Assembly: GCF_016765655.2 (NCBI RefSeq)
Contig: NZ_CP086106.1
Coordinates: 2,662,501-2,726,500 of the forward strand
Source of the DNA: Skermanella mucosa
Lineage (GTDB): Bacteria > Pseudomonadota > Alphaproteobacteria > Azospirillales > Azospirillaceae
Direction of reading: 5' to 3'
DNA length: 64,000 nt
Below the pieces are notes generated by a model. It was not told the origin of the DNA. It saw only the letters and a list, made by a program, of their open reading frames with translations, and did not search any database. Shown in pieces: positions 44,063 through 54,422 of this stretch; position 1 is the first letter of the stretch; each line of letters begins with the position of its first letter. The translations under genes were made by a program, and so were the position numbers.

Positions 44063-45273
44063 TCTCCGTCGCCGAAGCACGGTCCCGCGTCCTCGCCGCC
44101 TTTTCGCCGCTGCCGGCCGAACTGGTCGGCCTGACGGAGGCGCTCGGTCGCGTGACGGCGGAGGACGTGACCGCCCGGCTGACCCAGCCGCCGGTTTCCA
44201 TGTCAGCGATGGACGGCTATGCCGTGCGTTGCGCCGACGTGGCGCAGGTCCCCGCGAAGCTCCGCCGCATCGGGGAGGCTCCGGCCGGCAACGGCTTCAA
44301 GGGAAACGTGGGTCCAGGAGAGGCGGTACGCATCTTCACGGGCGCGCCGATGCCCGAGGGGGCTGATGCCGTCGTCATGCAGGAAGACACCGAGTCGGAC
44401 GGCGCCACGGTCACGGTGCTTCGGCCAGCCGGTCGCCACCGGCATGTCCGGCTGGCCGGAATCGATTTCCGGCAGGGTGAAGTCGGCATACCGGCTGGAC
44501 GCATGCTCACGGCGCGGGACATCGGGCTCGCCGCCGCGATGAACTGGCCCTGGCTCCGCGTCCGTCGTCGCCCCCGCGTCGCGATCCTTGCGACGGGCGA
44601 CGAGATCGTGCTTCCCGGCGAGCCCCTGGGGCCGGACCAGATCGTCAGCTCGAATGCCTTCGCCCTGGCCGGTCTGGTCACGGCGTGCGGCGGCATTCCG
44701 GTCAACCTGGGTGTCGCCCTGGACACGCCGGAGTCGCTGGCCCGGCTCGTCAAGGGTGCCGAGCGGGCCGACATCCTGGTCACCTCCGGCGGGGCGTCGG
44801 CGGGCGAATATGATCTCGTGCGGGGCGTGCTGGGCGACCGCGGCATGGACCTGGATTTTTACAAGATCGCCATGCGGCCGGGAAAGCCGCTGATGTTCGG
44901 CCGGCTCGGCGACGTGCCGGTGCTCGGCCTGCCCGGCAATCCGGTATCGAGTCAGGTCTGCGCCATCCTGTTCCTGCGGCCCGCGCTTCACCGCCTGCTC
45001 GGGCTTCCGGCGGAGGAAGAATCGCGCCGCACCGCGATGCTTGGCCGCCCGGTCAAGCAGAACGACCAACGCGAAGATTATCTGAGGGCATCCCTGAGTA
45101 TCGGCCCGGACGGCGAACTGGTCGCCAACCCCTTCGAATCACAGGATAGTTCCTTGCTGACGGTGCTTGCCCGGGCCGACTGCCTGGTGGTCCGCCCGCC
45201 CTTCGCACCGGCAGCATCGGCCGGCGACACTGTAGAATTTCTTTCCCTGGGCGGCGGAATCCTGAGTCTTTAG
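44059..45273 (+). CDS. moeA: Molybdopterin molybdenumtransferase MoeA
   Basis: A 404-residue enzyme inserting molybdate into adenylated molybdopterin. [27 protein letters not shown], the MoCF-binding TGDEIV and [11 protein letters not shown], and the [12 protein letters not shown] segment are all typical. The start ATG at 44059 overlaps the moaC stop; a longer frame from 43969 lies within moaC. It ends the trp/mo operon; lexA follows after a 131-bp gap with its own promoter. Confidence 0.98.
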   Translation: MISVAEARSRVLAAFSPLPAELVGLTEALGRVTAEDVTARLTQPPVSMSAMDGYAVRCADVAQVPAKLRRIGEAPAGNGFKGNVGPGEAVRIFTGAPMPEGADAVVMQEDTESDGATVTVLRPAGRHRHVRLAGIDFRQGEVGIPAGRMLTARDIGLAAAMNWPWLRVRRRPRVAILATGDEIVLPGEPLGPDQIVSSNAFALAGLVTACGGIPVNLGVALDTPESLARLVKGAERADILVTSGGASAGEYDLVRGVLGDRGMDLDFYKIAMRPGKPLMFGRLGDVPVLGLPGNPVSSQVCAILFLRPALHRLLGLPAEEESRRTAMLGRPVKQNDQREDYLRASLSIGPDGELVANPFESQDSSLLTVLARADCLVVRPPFAPAASAGDTVEFLSLGGGILSL

Positions 45274-45331
45274 GTGACCGGACCTGCCGGACAAGGGTAA
45301 AATTGTTCAGCGAATGCTTGACGCCTTTCGC

Positions 45332-45346
45332 GAACCAAACTAGAAC
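45332..45346. promoter_or_regulatory. LexA (SOS) box upstream of lexA
   Basis: GAAC-CAAACTA-GAAC is a perfect match to the alphaproteobacterial LexA box (GTTCN7GTTC read on the other strand), 59 bp before the lexA start, so lexA is autoregulated. A weaker copy, GTTC-N7-GTTG, lies at 45368-45382. Confidence 0.9.
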
Positions 45347-45404
45347 ATAGAATAATGTTTTTGTTTTGTTCCGGACCGGTTGGTCCCGCGCGCAGGGGGC
45401 GTAG

Positions 45405-46124
45405 ATGCTGACACGTAAACAATACGAGCTTCTGCTCTTCATCAACGACCGGCTGGGCGAAGGCGGGGTTTCGCCCTCGTTCGACGAGATGAAGGATGCC
45501 CTGGGTCTCAAGTCGAAGTCGGGTATCCACCGGCTGATCACGGGGTTGGAGGAACGCGGGTTCATACGCCGCCTGCCCCACCGCGCCCGCGCGCTCGAAG
45601 TTCTCCGGCTGCCGGAAGGGGCTGAAGCGGGCTCTGCTCGCCAGCAGCAGCGCACGCCCGAACGCCCAAAGTTCCAGCCCAACGTCATCAAGGGCGACTT
45701 CACCGGTGCCCTGGCCGGGCGCGAGGCCAGCAACGATGCCGAGGCCATCCAGCTTCCTCTGTACGGGCGGATCGCCGCCGGTACGCCGATCGAGGCCCTG
45801 CGCGACAACAGCGCCATGATCAACGTGCCGGCGACCATGCTGCCGCCCGGCGACCATTACGCTCTGGAAGTCGCCGGCGACAGCATGGTCGAGGCCGGCA
45901 TCCTGGATGGCGACACCGTCATCATCAACCGTTGCGAGATGGCCGACAGCGGCACGATCGTGGTGGCGCTGATCGACGAGCACGAGGTGACCCTGAAGCG
46001 CCTCCGGCGCAAGGGCCAGACGGTGGCGCTTGAGCCGGCCAACCCCGCCTTCGAGACCCGCATCTTCGGTGCCGACCGGGTGCGCGTCCAGGGCCGCCTG
46101 GTGGGTCTGCTGCGTCGCTACTGA
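45405..46124 (+). CDS. lexA: SOS repressor LexA
   Basis: A 239-residue repressor of the DNA-damage response. An N-terminal winged helix ([20 protein letters not shown], then [21 protein letters not shown]) as in the alphaproteobacterial type, the self-cleavage site A-G in [10 protein letters not shown], the catalytic serine in [10 protein letters not shown] and the catalytic lysine in TLKRLRR. RecA-stimulated cleavage lifts repression. Own SOS box upstream, strong terminator downstream. Confidence 0.98.
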   Translation: MLTRKQYELLLFINDRLGEGGVSPSFDEMKDALGLKSKSGIHRLITGLEERGFIRRLPHRARALEVLRLPEGAEAGSARQQQRTPERPKFQPNVIKGDFTGALAGREASNDAEAIQLPLYGRIAAGTPIEALRDNSAMINVPATMLPPGDHYALEVAGDSMVEAGILDGDTVIINRCEMADSGTIVVALIDEHEVTLKRLRRKGQTVALEPANPAFETRIFGADRVRVQGRLVGLLRRY

Positions 46125-46151
46125 AGCAGGTCGGCAGGCCGTTGCCACGAG

Positions 46152-46196
46152 GGGCGGACCGGGAAGCCTTGCGAGGCTGCCCGGTCCGCCCTTTTT
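46152..46196 (+). terminator. Rho-independent terminator of lexA
   Basis: GGGCGGACCGGG (46152-46163) pairs exactly with CCCGGTCCGCCC (46180-46191), followed by TTTTT. Very strong, 28 bp past the lexA stop. Confidence 0.92.
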
Positions 46197-46227
46197 CGTT
46201 TACCTATAGGCTGAAATCTGGTCTGCG

Positions 46228-46857
46228 ATGCGCCCCTCTGGGCGAGGCGACGCCTGCGAGCTTGGGATCTACAAAGGCAAGTCGGCGATCGCGCTTGGAT
46301 TGCTGGCGCGCGCCGACGGGACCGTTTTCTGCTTCGATGCCTTCCAGGAGACTCCACGGGCCGAGGCCGAAGCGAATATTCTTCGGTGCTGTCCTGAACT
46401 CGGGAAAAGGCTTGTCTGCGTCGCCGGTGACCTCCGGCAGCGGAAAGAGCCCCCTGGTATGGTCAAGCGGGGCAGCCTCCGTCTCCTCCACCTTGACGCT
46501 GTCCATGACCACCCCTCAGTCCTGAACGACCTGAACAACTTCGCTCCCCTGCTCACAGGCCAAGGAGTGATCGTCCTTGATGACTGCTTCGATCCGGAGT
46601 GGCCGGGCGTTCCCACGGCCATGGCGGAATTTTGCCTGTCGCCGGAAGGCCGCCATATCCGCCCTTTCGCGGCATCACGGGCCAAGATGTACCTTTGCGC
46701 GCGCCACATGGTCCGGACGTACCAGCATTGCATCGTCATAAGCGGATTGGTCAGCAACATGTCGCTGGAGCGGGTCCTTGACGGATCGGTGCTGCGCTGT
46801 TTTACCAACTGGCCGATACCGCCCGAAACTCTGCTGCAGCAGCTTGATGCGGGTTGA
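46228..46857 (+). CDS. Class I SAM-dependent methyltransferase-like protein (Methyltransf_24 type), probably N-terminally short
   Basis: A 209-residue protein. The SAM-binding motif CELGIYKGKSAIALGLL begins only about 10 residues in, then VFCFDAFQETP, DLRQ and VIVLDDCFDPEWPGV (metal/acid motif typical of Methyltransf_24). Related proteins normally have 40 or more residues before the first motif, so this copy may be shortened or use another start. It stands alone between the lexA terminator and a bidirectional terminator shared with tRNA-Lys, only about 30 bp from the first, and lacks an obvious ribosome site. Likely a late insertion; substrate unknown. Confidence 0.65.
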   Translation: MRPSGRGDACELGIYKGKSAIALGLLARADGTVFCFDAFQETPRAEAEANILRCCPELGKRLVCVAGDLRQRKEPPGMVKRGSLRLLHLDAVHDHPSVLNDLNNFAPLLTGQGVIVLDDCFDPEWPGVPTAMAEFCLSPEGRHIRPFAASRAKMYLCARHMVRTYQHCIVISGLVSNMSLERVLDGSVLRCFTNWPIPPETLLQQLDAG

Positions 46858-46863
46858 CAAAAA

Positions 46864-46898
46864 GCCCCCGGAAACCGTTGGTTTCCGGGGGCTTTTTT
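46864..46898. terminator. Bidirectional terminator between the methyltransferase gene and tRNA-Lys
   Basis: GCCCCCGGAAACC (46864-46876) and GGTTTCCGGGGGC (46880-46892) are exact complements around a 3-nt loop. T6 follows on the plus strand and TTTTTG on the minus strand. The plus-strand T-run abuts the encoded CCA end of the tRNA. Confidence 0.93.
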
Positions 46899-46973
46899 GG
46901 TGAGCGCGCTGGGGCTCGAACCCAGGACCTACTGATTAAAAGTCAGTTGCTCTACCAGCTGAGCTACGCGCTC
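46898..46973 (-). tRNA. tRNA-Lys (anticodon TTT)
   Basis: A complete 76-nt cloverleaf on the minus strand: acceptor GAGCGCG/CGCGCTC, D-arm GCTC/GAGC, anticodon stem ACTGA/TCAGT with loop CTTTTAA (anticodon TTT), T-stem CTGGG/CCCAG with loop TTCGAGC, discriminator A and an encoded CCA. Reads both AAA and AAG. Confidence 0.97.
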
Positions 46974-47054
46974 TCAGGGTCGGGGCGGAACATAGGGGCC
47001 GGGACCCTTCCGGTCAACCTGCATTTACCCTGATCCAGCCCCCCGGTTCCCCCG

Positions 47055-47594
47055 TCAGACCTTGAGGGTCTGAACGCGCTTGGTCAGGTCGCCTGCGTCA
47101 AGCGCGAACCGCGCGGTGAGCCGTTCGGCGACCCTGGGCGAGACGAAATGCGTGATGTCGCCGCCCAGCCTGCCGATCTCCTTGACGAAGCGCGAGGAGA
47201 TGAATTGATGGCGGTCGGACGCCATCAGGAAGACGGTCTCCACCTTTGGGTTCAAGCGGGCGTTCATGCCGGCCATCTGGAACTCGTATTCGAAGTCCGA
47301 TACCGCCCGCAGGCCCCGGATGATCACCGAAGCGTTCATGTCCACGGCGAAGTGCATCAGCAGGCTGTCGAACGGCTTCACCTCGATCTTGGTGCCGTTC
47401 GGTTTCAGGGCCGCGATGTCTTCCTCGACCATCGCGACCCGTTCCTCGGTGGAGAAAAGAGGGCCTTTTCCGGCGTTGCGGGCGACGCCGACGATCAGGT
47501 GGTCCATCACGCGGGAAGCGCGCTGGATGATGTCCATGTGGCCGTTGGTGACCGGGTCGAATGTCCCGGGATAGACGCCGATCCGTTTGCTCAT
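47055..47594 (-). CDS. coaD: Phosphopantetheine adenylyltransferase
   Basis: A 179-residue enzyme of coenzyme A synthesis that adenylylates 4'-phosphopantetheine. GTFDPVTNGHMDII (HxGH-type nucleotide motif NGH) near residues 10-23, RGLRAVSDFEYEFQM and the C-terminal ISSRFVKEIGRLGGD motif are all typical. It lies 72 bp downstream of gyrA and is probably on the same transcript. Confidence 0.98.
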   Translation of the reverse strand: MSKRIGVYPGTFDPVTNGHMDIIQRASRVMDHLIVGVARNAGKGPLFSTEERVAMVEEDIAALKPNGTKIEVKPFDSLLMHFAVDMNASVIIRGLRAVSDFEYEFQMAGMNARLNPKVETVFLMASDRHQFISSRFVKEIGRLGGDITHFVSPRVAERLTARFALDAGDLTKRVQTLKV

Positions 47595-47666
47595 CTGCCG
47601 CTTCTTCCCCTAACCTCGGGGCGGCCTTGAACCTGCCGCACCCTGCACCCGTCATTGCTCCGCCAG

Positions 47667-50408
<2,742 letters not shown>

Positions 50409-50611
50409 AAATCGATCTCAGGTTCAGGTTAAACGATGACTGCGGGCAAGATCACCGGGCACCGCCCGACGATTTGGACACCCGTCATATATAAGGTGGG
50501 TGTACCAGTTTTTGCAGACGCTAACAATGCGTTACACCTTGGCCTGCGCTCCCGGCGAGCCTTGGGTGGAGCGAACCATAGCGCATACTCCCTCCGCAGC
50601 ATATCCCGGCT

Positions 50612-51958
50612 TCACGCCCGCGACAGCAGGTGGAATCGGACCGACAGCACGGTGACGGAGAAGATGCTGGCGATCAGGATTCCCTCAAGCAGCCCGGCGA
50701 CGCCCCGGCCGGCCCACAGCGTCAGTGCGGCGGCCAGCGGGATCATAATTCCGTAGTAGGAGAAAAAGTGCAGGACCGTCGGGACCCAGGCGTCGGCTTG
50801 GCCGCGCAGCGCGCTCGCCATGACCACCTGCCCGCCGTCCACGATCAGGATCAGCGCGCTGAAAGCGACGAGCGGCACGGTCAGGGCGAGCATTTCGGGG
50901 TCGGCCGTGAAAAGGCCGCCGATGTTTCGGGGCAGCAGCGCGAACAGCACCGCGAAGACCGCCAGGATCACCGTCGTGACGCCCAGCCCGGTCCAGCCCG
51001 CCACCATGATCTCGCGCCGGTCGCGCCGGCCGTAGGCGACTCCGACCCGAACCCCGGTGGCGGTCGCCAGACCGACGGCGGTCATGAAGGACAAGGCGAC
51101 CAGGTTCAGCAGGATCGTGTAGGCGCCCAGATCGAGCGGCCCGACCATGCCGGCGAACAGGCCGAGGATGGAGAAGGCGCTGCTTTCGAGCGCGAGGCTG
51201 ATCCCGGCGGCATAACCCAGCTGCCGCTGGCGCACGGCACCGCTCCACCAGCGGGTGACCCTGCGGCGGATGCCGTAGCGATCCCGGTCGGACAGATGCC
51301 AGACATAGGCCATCAGCGACAGCGCCAGCATCCAGCGTACCCCGGTGGTCGCCCAGGCAGATCCCTCCGCCCCCAGCGCCGGTATGCCCCAGGCGCCCCA
51401 CACCAGGATGATGTTGAGCGGGATGTTCAGGAGGTTGGCGGCGATCATGGCGATCATGCCCGGCACCGGCCGCTTCAGCCCCTCCAGGAAGAAGGCGGTC
51501 GTGGTGTAGAGCATGGCCGCCGGGATGCCGGCCGCCAGCACGAAGAACACGCCGGCACCGCCCCTCGCCAGGTCGGGGTCCTGCCCGGTCAGCCGGAAGA
51601 AACCTTCGCCGCCCAGGCTGAGCAGTGCCGCACCGATGCCGAGCAGGAAGGCGTAAGGCAGGGAACGGCGCCAGATCGCCCCGCATTCCTCCGGCTTCTC
51701 CGCCCCGACCGAGTGGGAGGTCAGGATCAGGGTACCCAGCAGAAGCCCGATGCCTGCGGTCACCAGCATTTGCGCAGGCAGGGTCCCCAACCCCAGATAA
51801 GCCAGCTCCTGGGAGCCGTAGCGGCCCACGATCAGGATGTCGACCGCCGACATGACCATCAGTCCGGCCCGCGCGACGATCACCGGCACGGCCAGCCTCA
51901 GCAGTTCGGTGATGTGATGGCGCAAGGCGGCCCGGCGGCCCCCGCCTTCCTGATCCAT
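50612..51958 (-). CDS. MATE-family multidrug/toxin efflux transporter
   Basis: A 448-residue membrane protein with about 12 hydrophobic helices in two homologous halves, each beginning with a MatE-type segment (LAVPVIVARAGLMVMSAVDILIVGRYG and AGISLALESSAFSILGLFAGMVGPL). It belongs to the NorM/MATE group, which exports cationic or other drugs with Na+ or H+. The substrate is unknown. It diverges from the entericidin-like gene across 237 bp and runs toward gyrA on the same strand. Confidence 0.9.
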   Translation of the reverse strand: MDQEGGGRRAALRHHITELLRLAVPVIVARAGLMVMSAVDILIVGRYGSQELAYLGLGTLPAQMLVTAGIGLLLGTLILTSHSVGAEKPEECGAIWRRSLPYAFLLGIGAALLSLGGEGFFRLTGQDPDLARGGAGVFFVLAAGIPAAMLYTTTAFFLEGLKRPVPGMIAMIAANLLNIPLNIILVWGAWGIPALGAEGSAWATTGVRWMLALSLMAYVWHLSDRDRYGIRRRVTRWWSGAVRQRQLGYAAGISLALESSAFSILGLFAGMVGPLDLGAYTILLNLVALSFMTAVGLATATGVRVGVAYGRRDRREIMVAGWTGLGVTTVILAVFAVLFALLPRNIGGLFTADPEMLALTVPLVAFSALILIVDGGQVVMASALRGQADAWVPTVLHFFSYYGIMIPLAAALTLWAGRGVAGLLEGILIASIFSVTVLSVRFHLLSRA

Positions 51959-52195
51959 GGTGATTATGATTGCGTCTCCAGCCGATACGGTGCCCAGAAA
52001 AACGGCACTTGGCGGATTCTGTCAAGTTTCCCGCAGACATGGCGGGGTTGCGGTACTACTGCACGCTGTCGTCGCGCCGCTGCCTCCGATGGCTCTACCC
52101 GCTTGATCCATGACGCCGGCGCCGCGTCGCATGGAACATCCGCCCGGACGCGGTGTTCCTTTGTCGAATGTCAATCAACTTCGGAGACGACAAAA

Positions 52196-52354
52196 ATGAC
52201 GAAGCTCAACCGTCCGGATCGCAAGGCCCGTCCGTTCATGATGGCTGCCGGCGCCCTGGCGTTGGTTACCCTGCTTGGGGCCTGCAACACGATCGAGGGC
52301 CTTGGCCGCGACACCGAGCGCGCCGGCGAGGCCGTTCAGGACAGCGCCCAGTAA
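52196..52354 (+). CDS. Entericidin A/B-family lipoprotein
   Basis: A 52-residue small lipoprotein. The signal peptide has a hydrophobic core and a lipobox (LVTLLGAC, Cys about 30), and the mature part NTIEGLGRDTERAGEAVQDSA is the standard entericidin sequence. Entericidins are membrane-anchored toxic or structural peptides linked to envelope stress; function here is inferred from family. GGAGA ribosome site 9 nt before the ATG. Confidence 0.85.
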   Translation: MTKLNRPDRKARPFMMAAGALALVTLLGACNTIEGLGRDTERAGEAVQDSAQ

Positions 52355-52455
52355 CGCTCGCCTGAACAGGTTTCGTGACGGAAATCCGTTGCCGGTCCGG
52401 GACTTTTCAAGAACCTGTAGGTTGATGAAAAGTACCCGGACACAGCAGGAAAATA

Positions 52456-52611
52456 ATGAACATGCGCTTTGAGCTTACCGGCCCGCCGGGAGTGGATCCC
52501 GACCAGCCGAATACCCCGCCGCCGGAAGTGCCGCCCGAGGTGGAGCCGACTCCGGAAATTCCCCCGATGCAGGATCCGCCGCCCGACGTTCAGCCACCGA
52601 CCAGGGCCTGA
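52456..52611 (+). CDS. Small proline-rich protein, function unknown
   Basis: A 51-residue frame from an ATG at 52456 after GCAGGA. About one third of the residues are proline (PPPEVPPEVEPTPEIPP), with acidic spacing, so the peptide is extended and disordered. No signal or membrane segment. I cannot assign a family. It follows the entericidin-like gene by 101 bp and could share its transcript. Confidence 0.5.
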   Translation: MNMRFELTGPPGVDPDQPNTPPPEVPPEVEPTPEIPPMQDPPPDVQPPTRA

Positions 52612-52697
52612 ACCTTCCCTGTTGCGCAGGATCGCCTTCGGGCGTCAGCCAGTACGAAGATATCGCCGGCACGGGCAGTAAAGTGCGATTTGCATCC

Positions 52698-52718
52698 CAT
52701 ATGGTCTAGCTCCATATG
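52698..52718. promoter_or_regulatory. Inverted repeat CATATGG/CCATATG
   Basis: Exact 7-bp complements separated by 7 nt, in the 213-bp gap between the proline-rich gene and the small membrane gene. Candidate operator or hairpin. Confidence 0.4.
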
Positions 52719-52761
52719 TATAGTGCTTGGGAGGTAGTTAACGCTGCTCTACCATTTACGA

Positions 52762-52790
52762 TACATTAGGTATTGGGGCGGCCTAATGTA
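52762..52790. promoter_or_regulatory. Perfect 9-bp inverted repeat upstream of the small membrane gene
   Basis: TACATTAGG (52762-52770) and CCTAATGTA (52782-52790) are exact complements with an 11-nt spacer, so arm centres are 20 bp apart (two helical turns). It lies 34 bp before the GTG start at 52825. Operator-like; no matching regulator nearby. Confidence 0.5.
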
Positions 52791-52824
52791 GCAATGCAAC
52801 GTACTGGTCTGGCGAGGATTGACC

Positions 52825-53010
52825 GTGAAGCAGGCTGCCCTGTACCGAAAAGTAGAGCCTGAGGCCCACCCTTATCCGGAAGCGCTTCATGCGGACGGTG
52901 AGCTGGAATGGTCGCCCCGCCGCCGCGTGGCAACCATTCTCGCTGCGGCGCTCGTGTCGTGGGGGCTGGTAATCGGCGCAGGCTACGGTCTTTACAGCCT
53001 GTTCTTCTGA
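52825..53010 (+). CDS. Small single-span membrane protein, function unknown
   Basis: A 61-residue protein: an acidic/His-containing cytosolic N-terminus (YRKVEPEAHPYPEALHADGELEW), a short basic RRRV stop-transfer signal and one TM helix (ATILAAALVSWGLVIGAGYGLYSLFF) at the very C-terminus. The GTG at 52825 has GAGG 7 nt upstream; a TTG two codons earlier is an alternative. Tail-anchored layout, no family recognised. Confidence 0.6.
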   Translation: MKQAALYRKVEPEAHPYPEALHADGELEWSPRRRVATILAAALVSWGLVIGAGYGLYSLFF

Positions 53011-53030
53011 GCCTGCGTCCAGGATGGACC

Positions 53031-53066
53031 GTCACCCCTTACCCGTGTCGAACGGAAAGGGGTGAC
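53031..53066. terminator. Hairpin between convergent small membrane gene and mini-MCP gene
   Basis: GTCACCCCTT (53031-53040) and AAGGGGTGAC (53057-53066) are exact complements around a 16-nt loop. No T-run on either strand. Its place between convergent genes suggests transcript ending. Confidence 0.5.
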
Positions 53067-53083
53067 AAACCCGGCCGCAGCCA

Positions 53084-53455
53084 TCACACTGAGCTGATCG
53101 CCTTCTCGACGAGCTGGCCCAGGTGCTGGGTCCGCTTGGTCAGGCTTTGCAGCACCGAGGAAATTTCCGCGGTCGCCGCGGCGGTCTGGCCGGACAGGTT
53201 TTTCACCTCGCCCGCCACGACCGCGAATCCCTTCCCGGCCTCTCCGGCGCGGGCCGCCTCGATCGTCGCGTTGAGCGCCAGCAGGTTGGTCTGCTTGGCG
53301 ATCGCATCGATCTGCTGGGCGACGGTTCCGACCTTTTCGATCTCGCTGCGCAGACCCTCCAGTTCCCGGCTGATTTCCTGCAGGGAAGCTGACAGTTCCT
53401 GGCGGCTCAAGGTGCCGGCGTTATCAGAGGCGCTGAGTTCGTTGCCATAGGACAT
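53084..53455 (-). CDS. Free-standing minimal MCP signalling domain (chemoreceptor tip)
   Basis: A 123-residue cytosolic protein holding only the hairpin part of a methyl-accepting chemotaxis protein. A coiled coil ([22 protein letters not shown]) leads into the highly conserved tip [31 protein letters not shown], followed by a short returning helix. It lacks membrane, sensor and HAMP regions; methylation segments cannot be recognised. It could join chemoreceptor arrays or bind CheW/CheA without sensing by itself, or act elsewhere. Short MCP-like proteins occur in Rhodospirillales. Codon use matches the genome, so it is not an obvious fragment. Confidence 0.85.
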   Translation of the reverse strand: MSYGNELSASDNAGTLSRQELSASLQEISRELEGLRSEIEKVGTVAQQIDAIAKQTNLLALNATIEAARAGEAGKGFAVVAGEVKNLSGQTAAATAEISSVLQSLTKRTQHLGQLVEKAISSV

Positions 53456-53673
53456 GGGAAGACACCTGGAGTTGAGTTATTGGGTCCGCGTGGCGGGACG
53501 CGGCGGCGGACCATCGAGCAGGATTAAAGCAGACTTTCCTAAATTTTCGTGAGTCCGCCCTGCTACGGGTCCGTGCGACTTTTCGGCGGGTGACGGGAAG
53601 CCACCGAATGCTATGGTGCGGTTCGCTGCCGGGCCCCGGCGGCGAACCGGGAAAGCAAACTCCAAGCAGCGTT

Positions 53674-54306
53674 ATGATACTGACACCCATCGATACTTTC
53701 GATCTCCCCGCAGCGATCGACCGCTTCGAACAAGGTCTGGCCGGCCGGCCGCGGGCACTCTCGGCTTTCCGGCGGATCGCGTCTTCGATCCCGTCCGACG
53801 GGAGACTCGGGGACCCCTCGGAGCAACGGACCCAGGCCGTCGCGCTGGCCGCGTCGCTGGGGATCGAAACCTTGGACGAGGCGCCCGCCGAGGCTTTCAG
53901 CTGGGACGGGCAGCGGATCCGGACCCGAAGCGAGCCATCGGTCGTGATCCACGAGATCGCCCATTGGCAGCTCTGCGCCCCGGAGCGGCGTCCGCTCTTC
54001 GACTTCGGTCTCGGCGCGGGTCCCGAGACGGGGCGAATCGCCGAGGCCGATGCGGTCACGGCCCTGTCGGAGGAGGAGCGCCAGGACGAGGAGACGCTGA
54101 CCTCCCTGCTGGGCATCCTGTGGGAAGCCGAACTGGGTCAGCCGGCCATGCTGGCCTTCCTGGAGCAGAACTGGATGGAAGGCTACGACCGCCCGGCGAC
54201 CCCGGCCCATTTCGACCAGGTCCTGAACCGCCTGCATGCCGGCGGATTCATCGATGACCAGGCAAGGCCGCTTCCCGTCGCGCGCCGCGCCGGACAGGCG
54301 CTCTGA
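53674..54306 (+). CDS. HExxH-motif protein resembling elongation factor P hydroxylase EpmC
   Basis: A 210-residue soluble protein with a metal-binding HEIAHW motif (H93, E94, H97), then PERRPLFDFGLG and an acidic second half (EADAVTALSEEERQDEE). In EpmC (YfcM) a similar HEIAHW…RR..DFGYW region binds iron and hydroxylates the modified lysine of elongation factor P. The match is partial: the YWY part is replaced by LGAGPETGR. A zinc metalloprotease-like role is the alternative. The start is the ATG at 53674; an extension from 53590 is less likely. EF-P and its lysine-modifying enzymes are not in the window. Confidence 0.5.
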   Translation: MILTPIDTFDLPAAIDRFEQGLAGRPRALSAFRRIASSIPSDGRLGDPSEQRTQAVALAASLGIETLDEAPAEAFSWDGQRIRTRSEPSVVIHEIAHWQLCAPERRPLFDFGLGAGPETGRIAEADAVTALSEEERQDEETLTSLLGILWEAELGQPAMLAFLEQNWMEGYDRPATPAHFDQVLNRLHAGGFIDDQARPLPVARRAGQAL

Positions 54307-54422
54307 AATCCCCTGCGCCATCCGGTCACTGGAATATTCCTTCCTTTTCGACTTCTATGATGATTTGAGGCCATGACTCCCTCGGTACTGCGCGGGAGCG
54401 AAAAACAGGGAGACGTTTGCCG

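Noticed and set aside
46898-46973. Integration (att) site at tRNA-Lys
   Set aside because: No repeat of the tRNA 3' end and no integrase nearby; the flanking methyltransferase gene alone is not enough.
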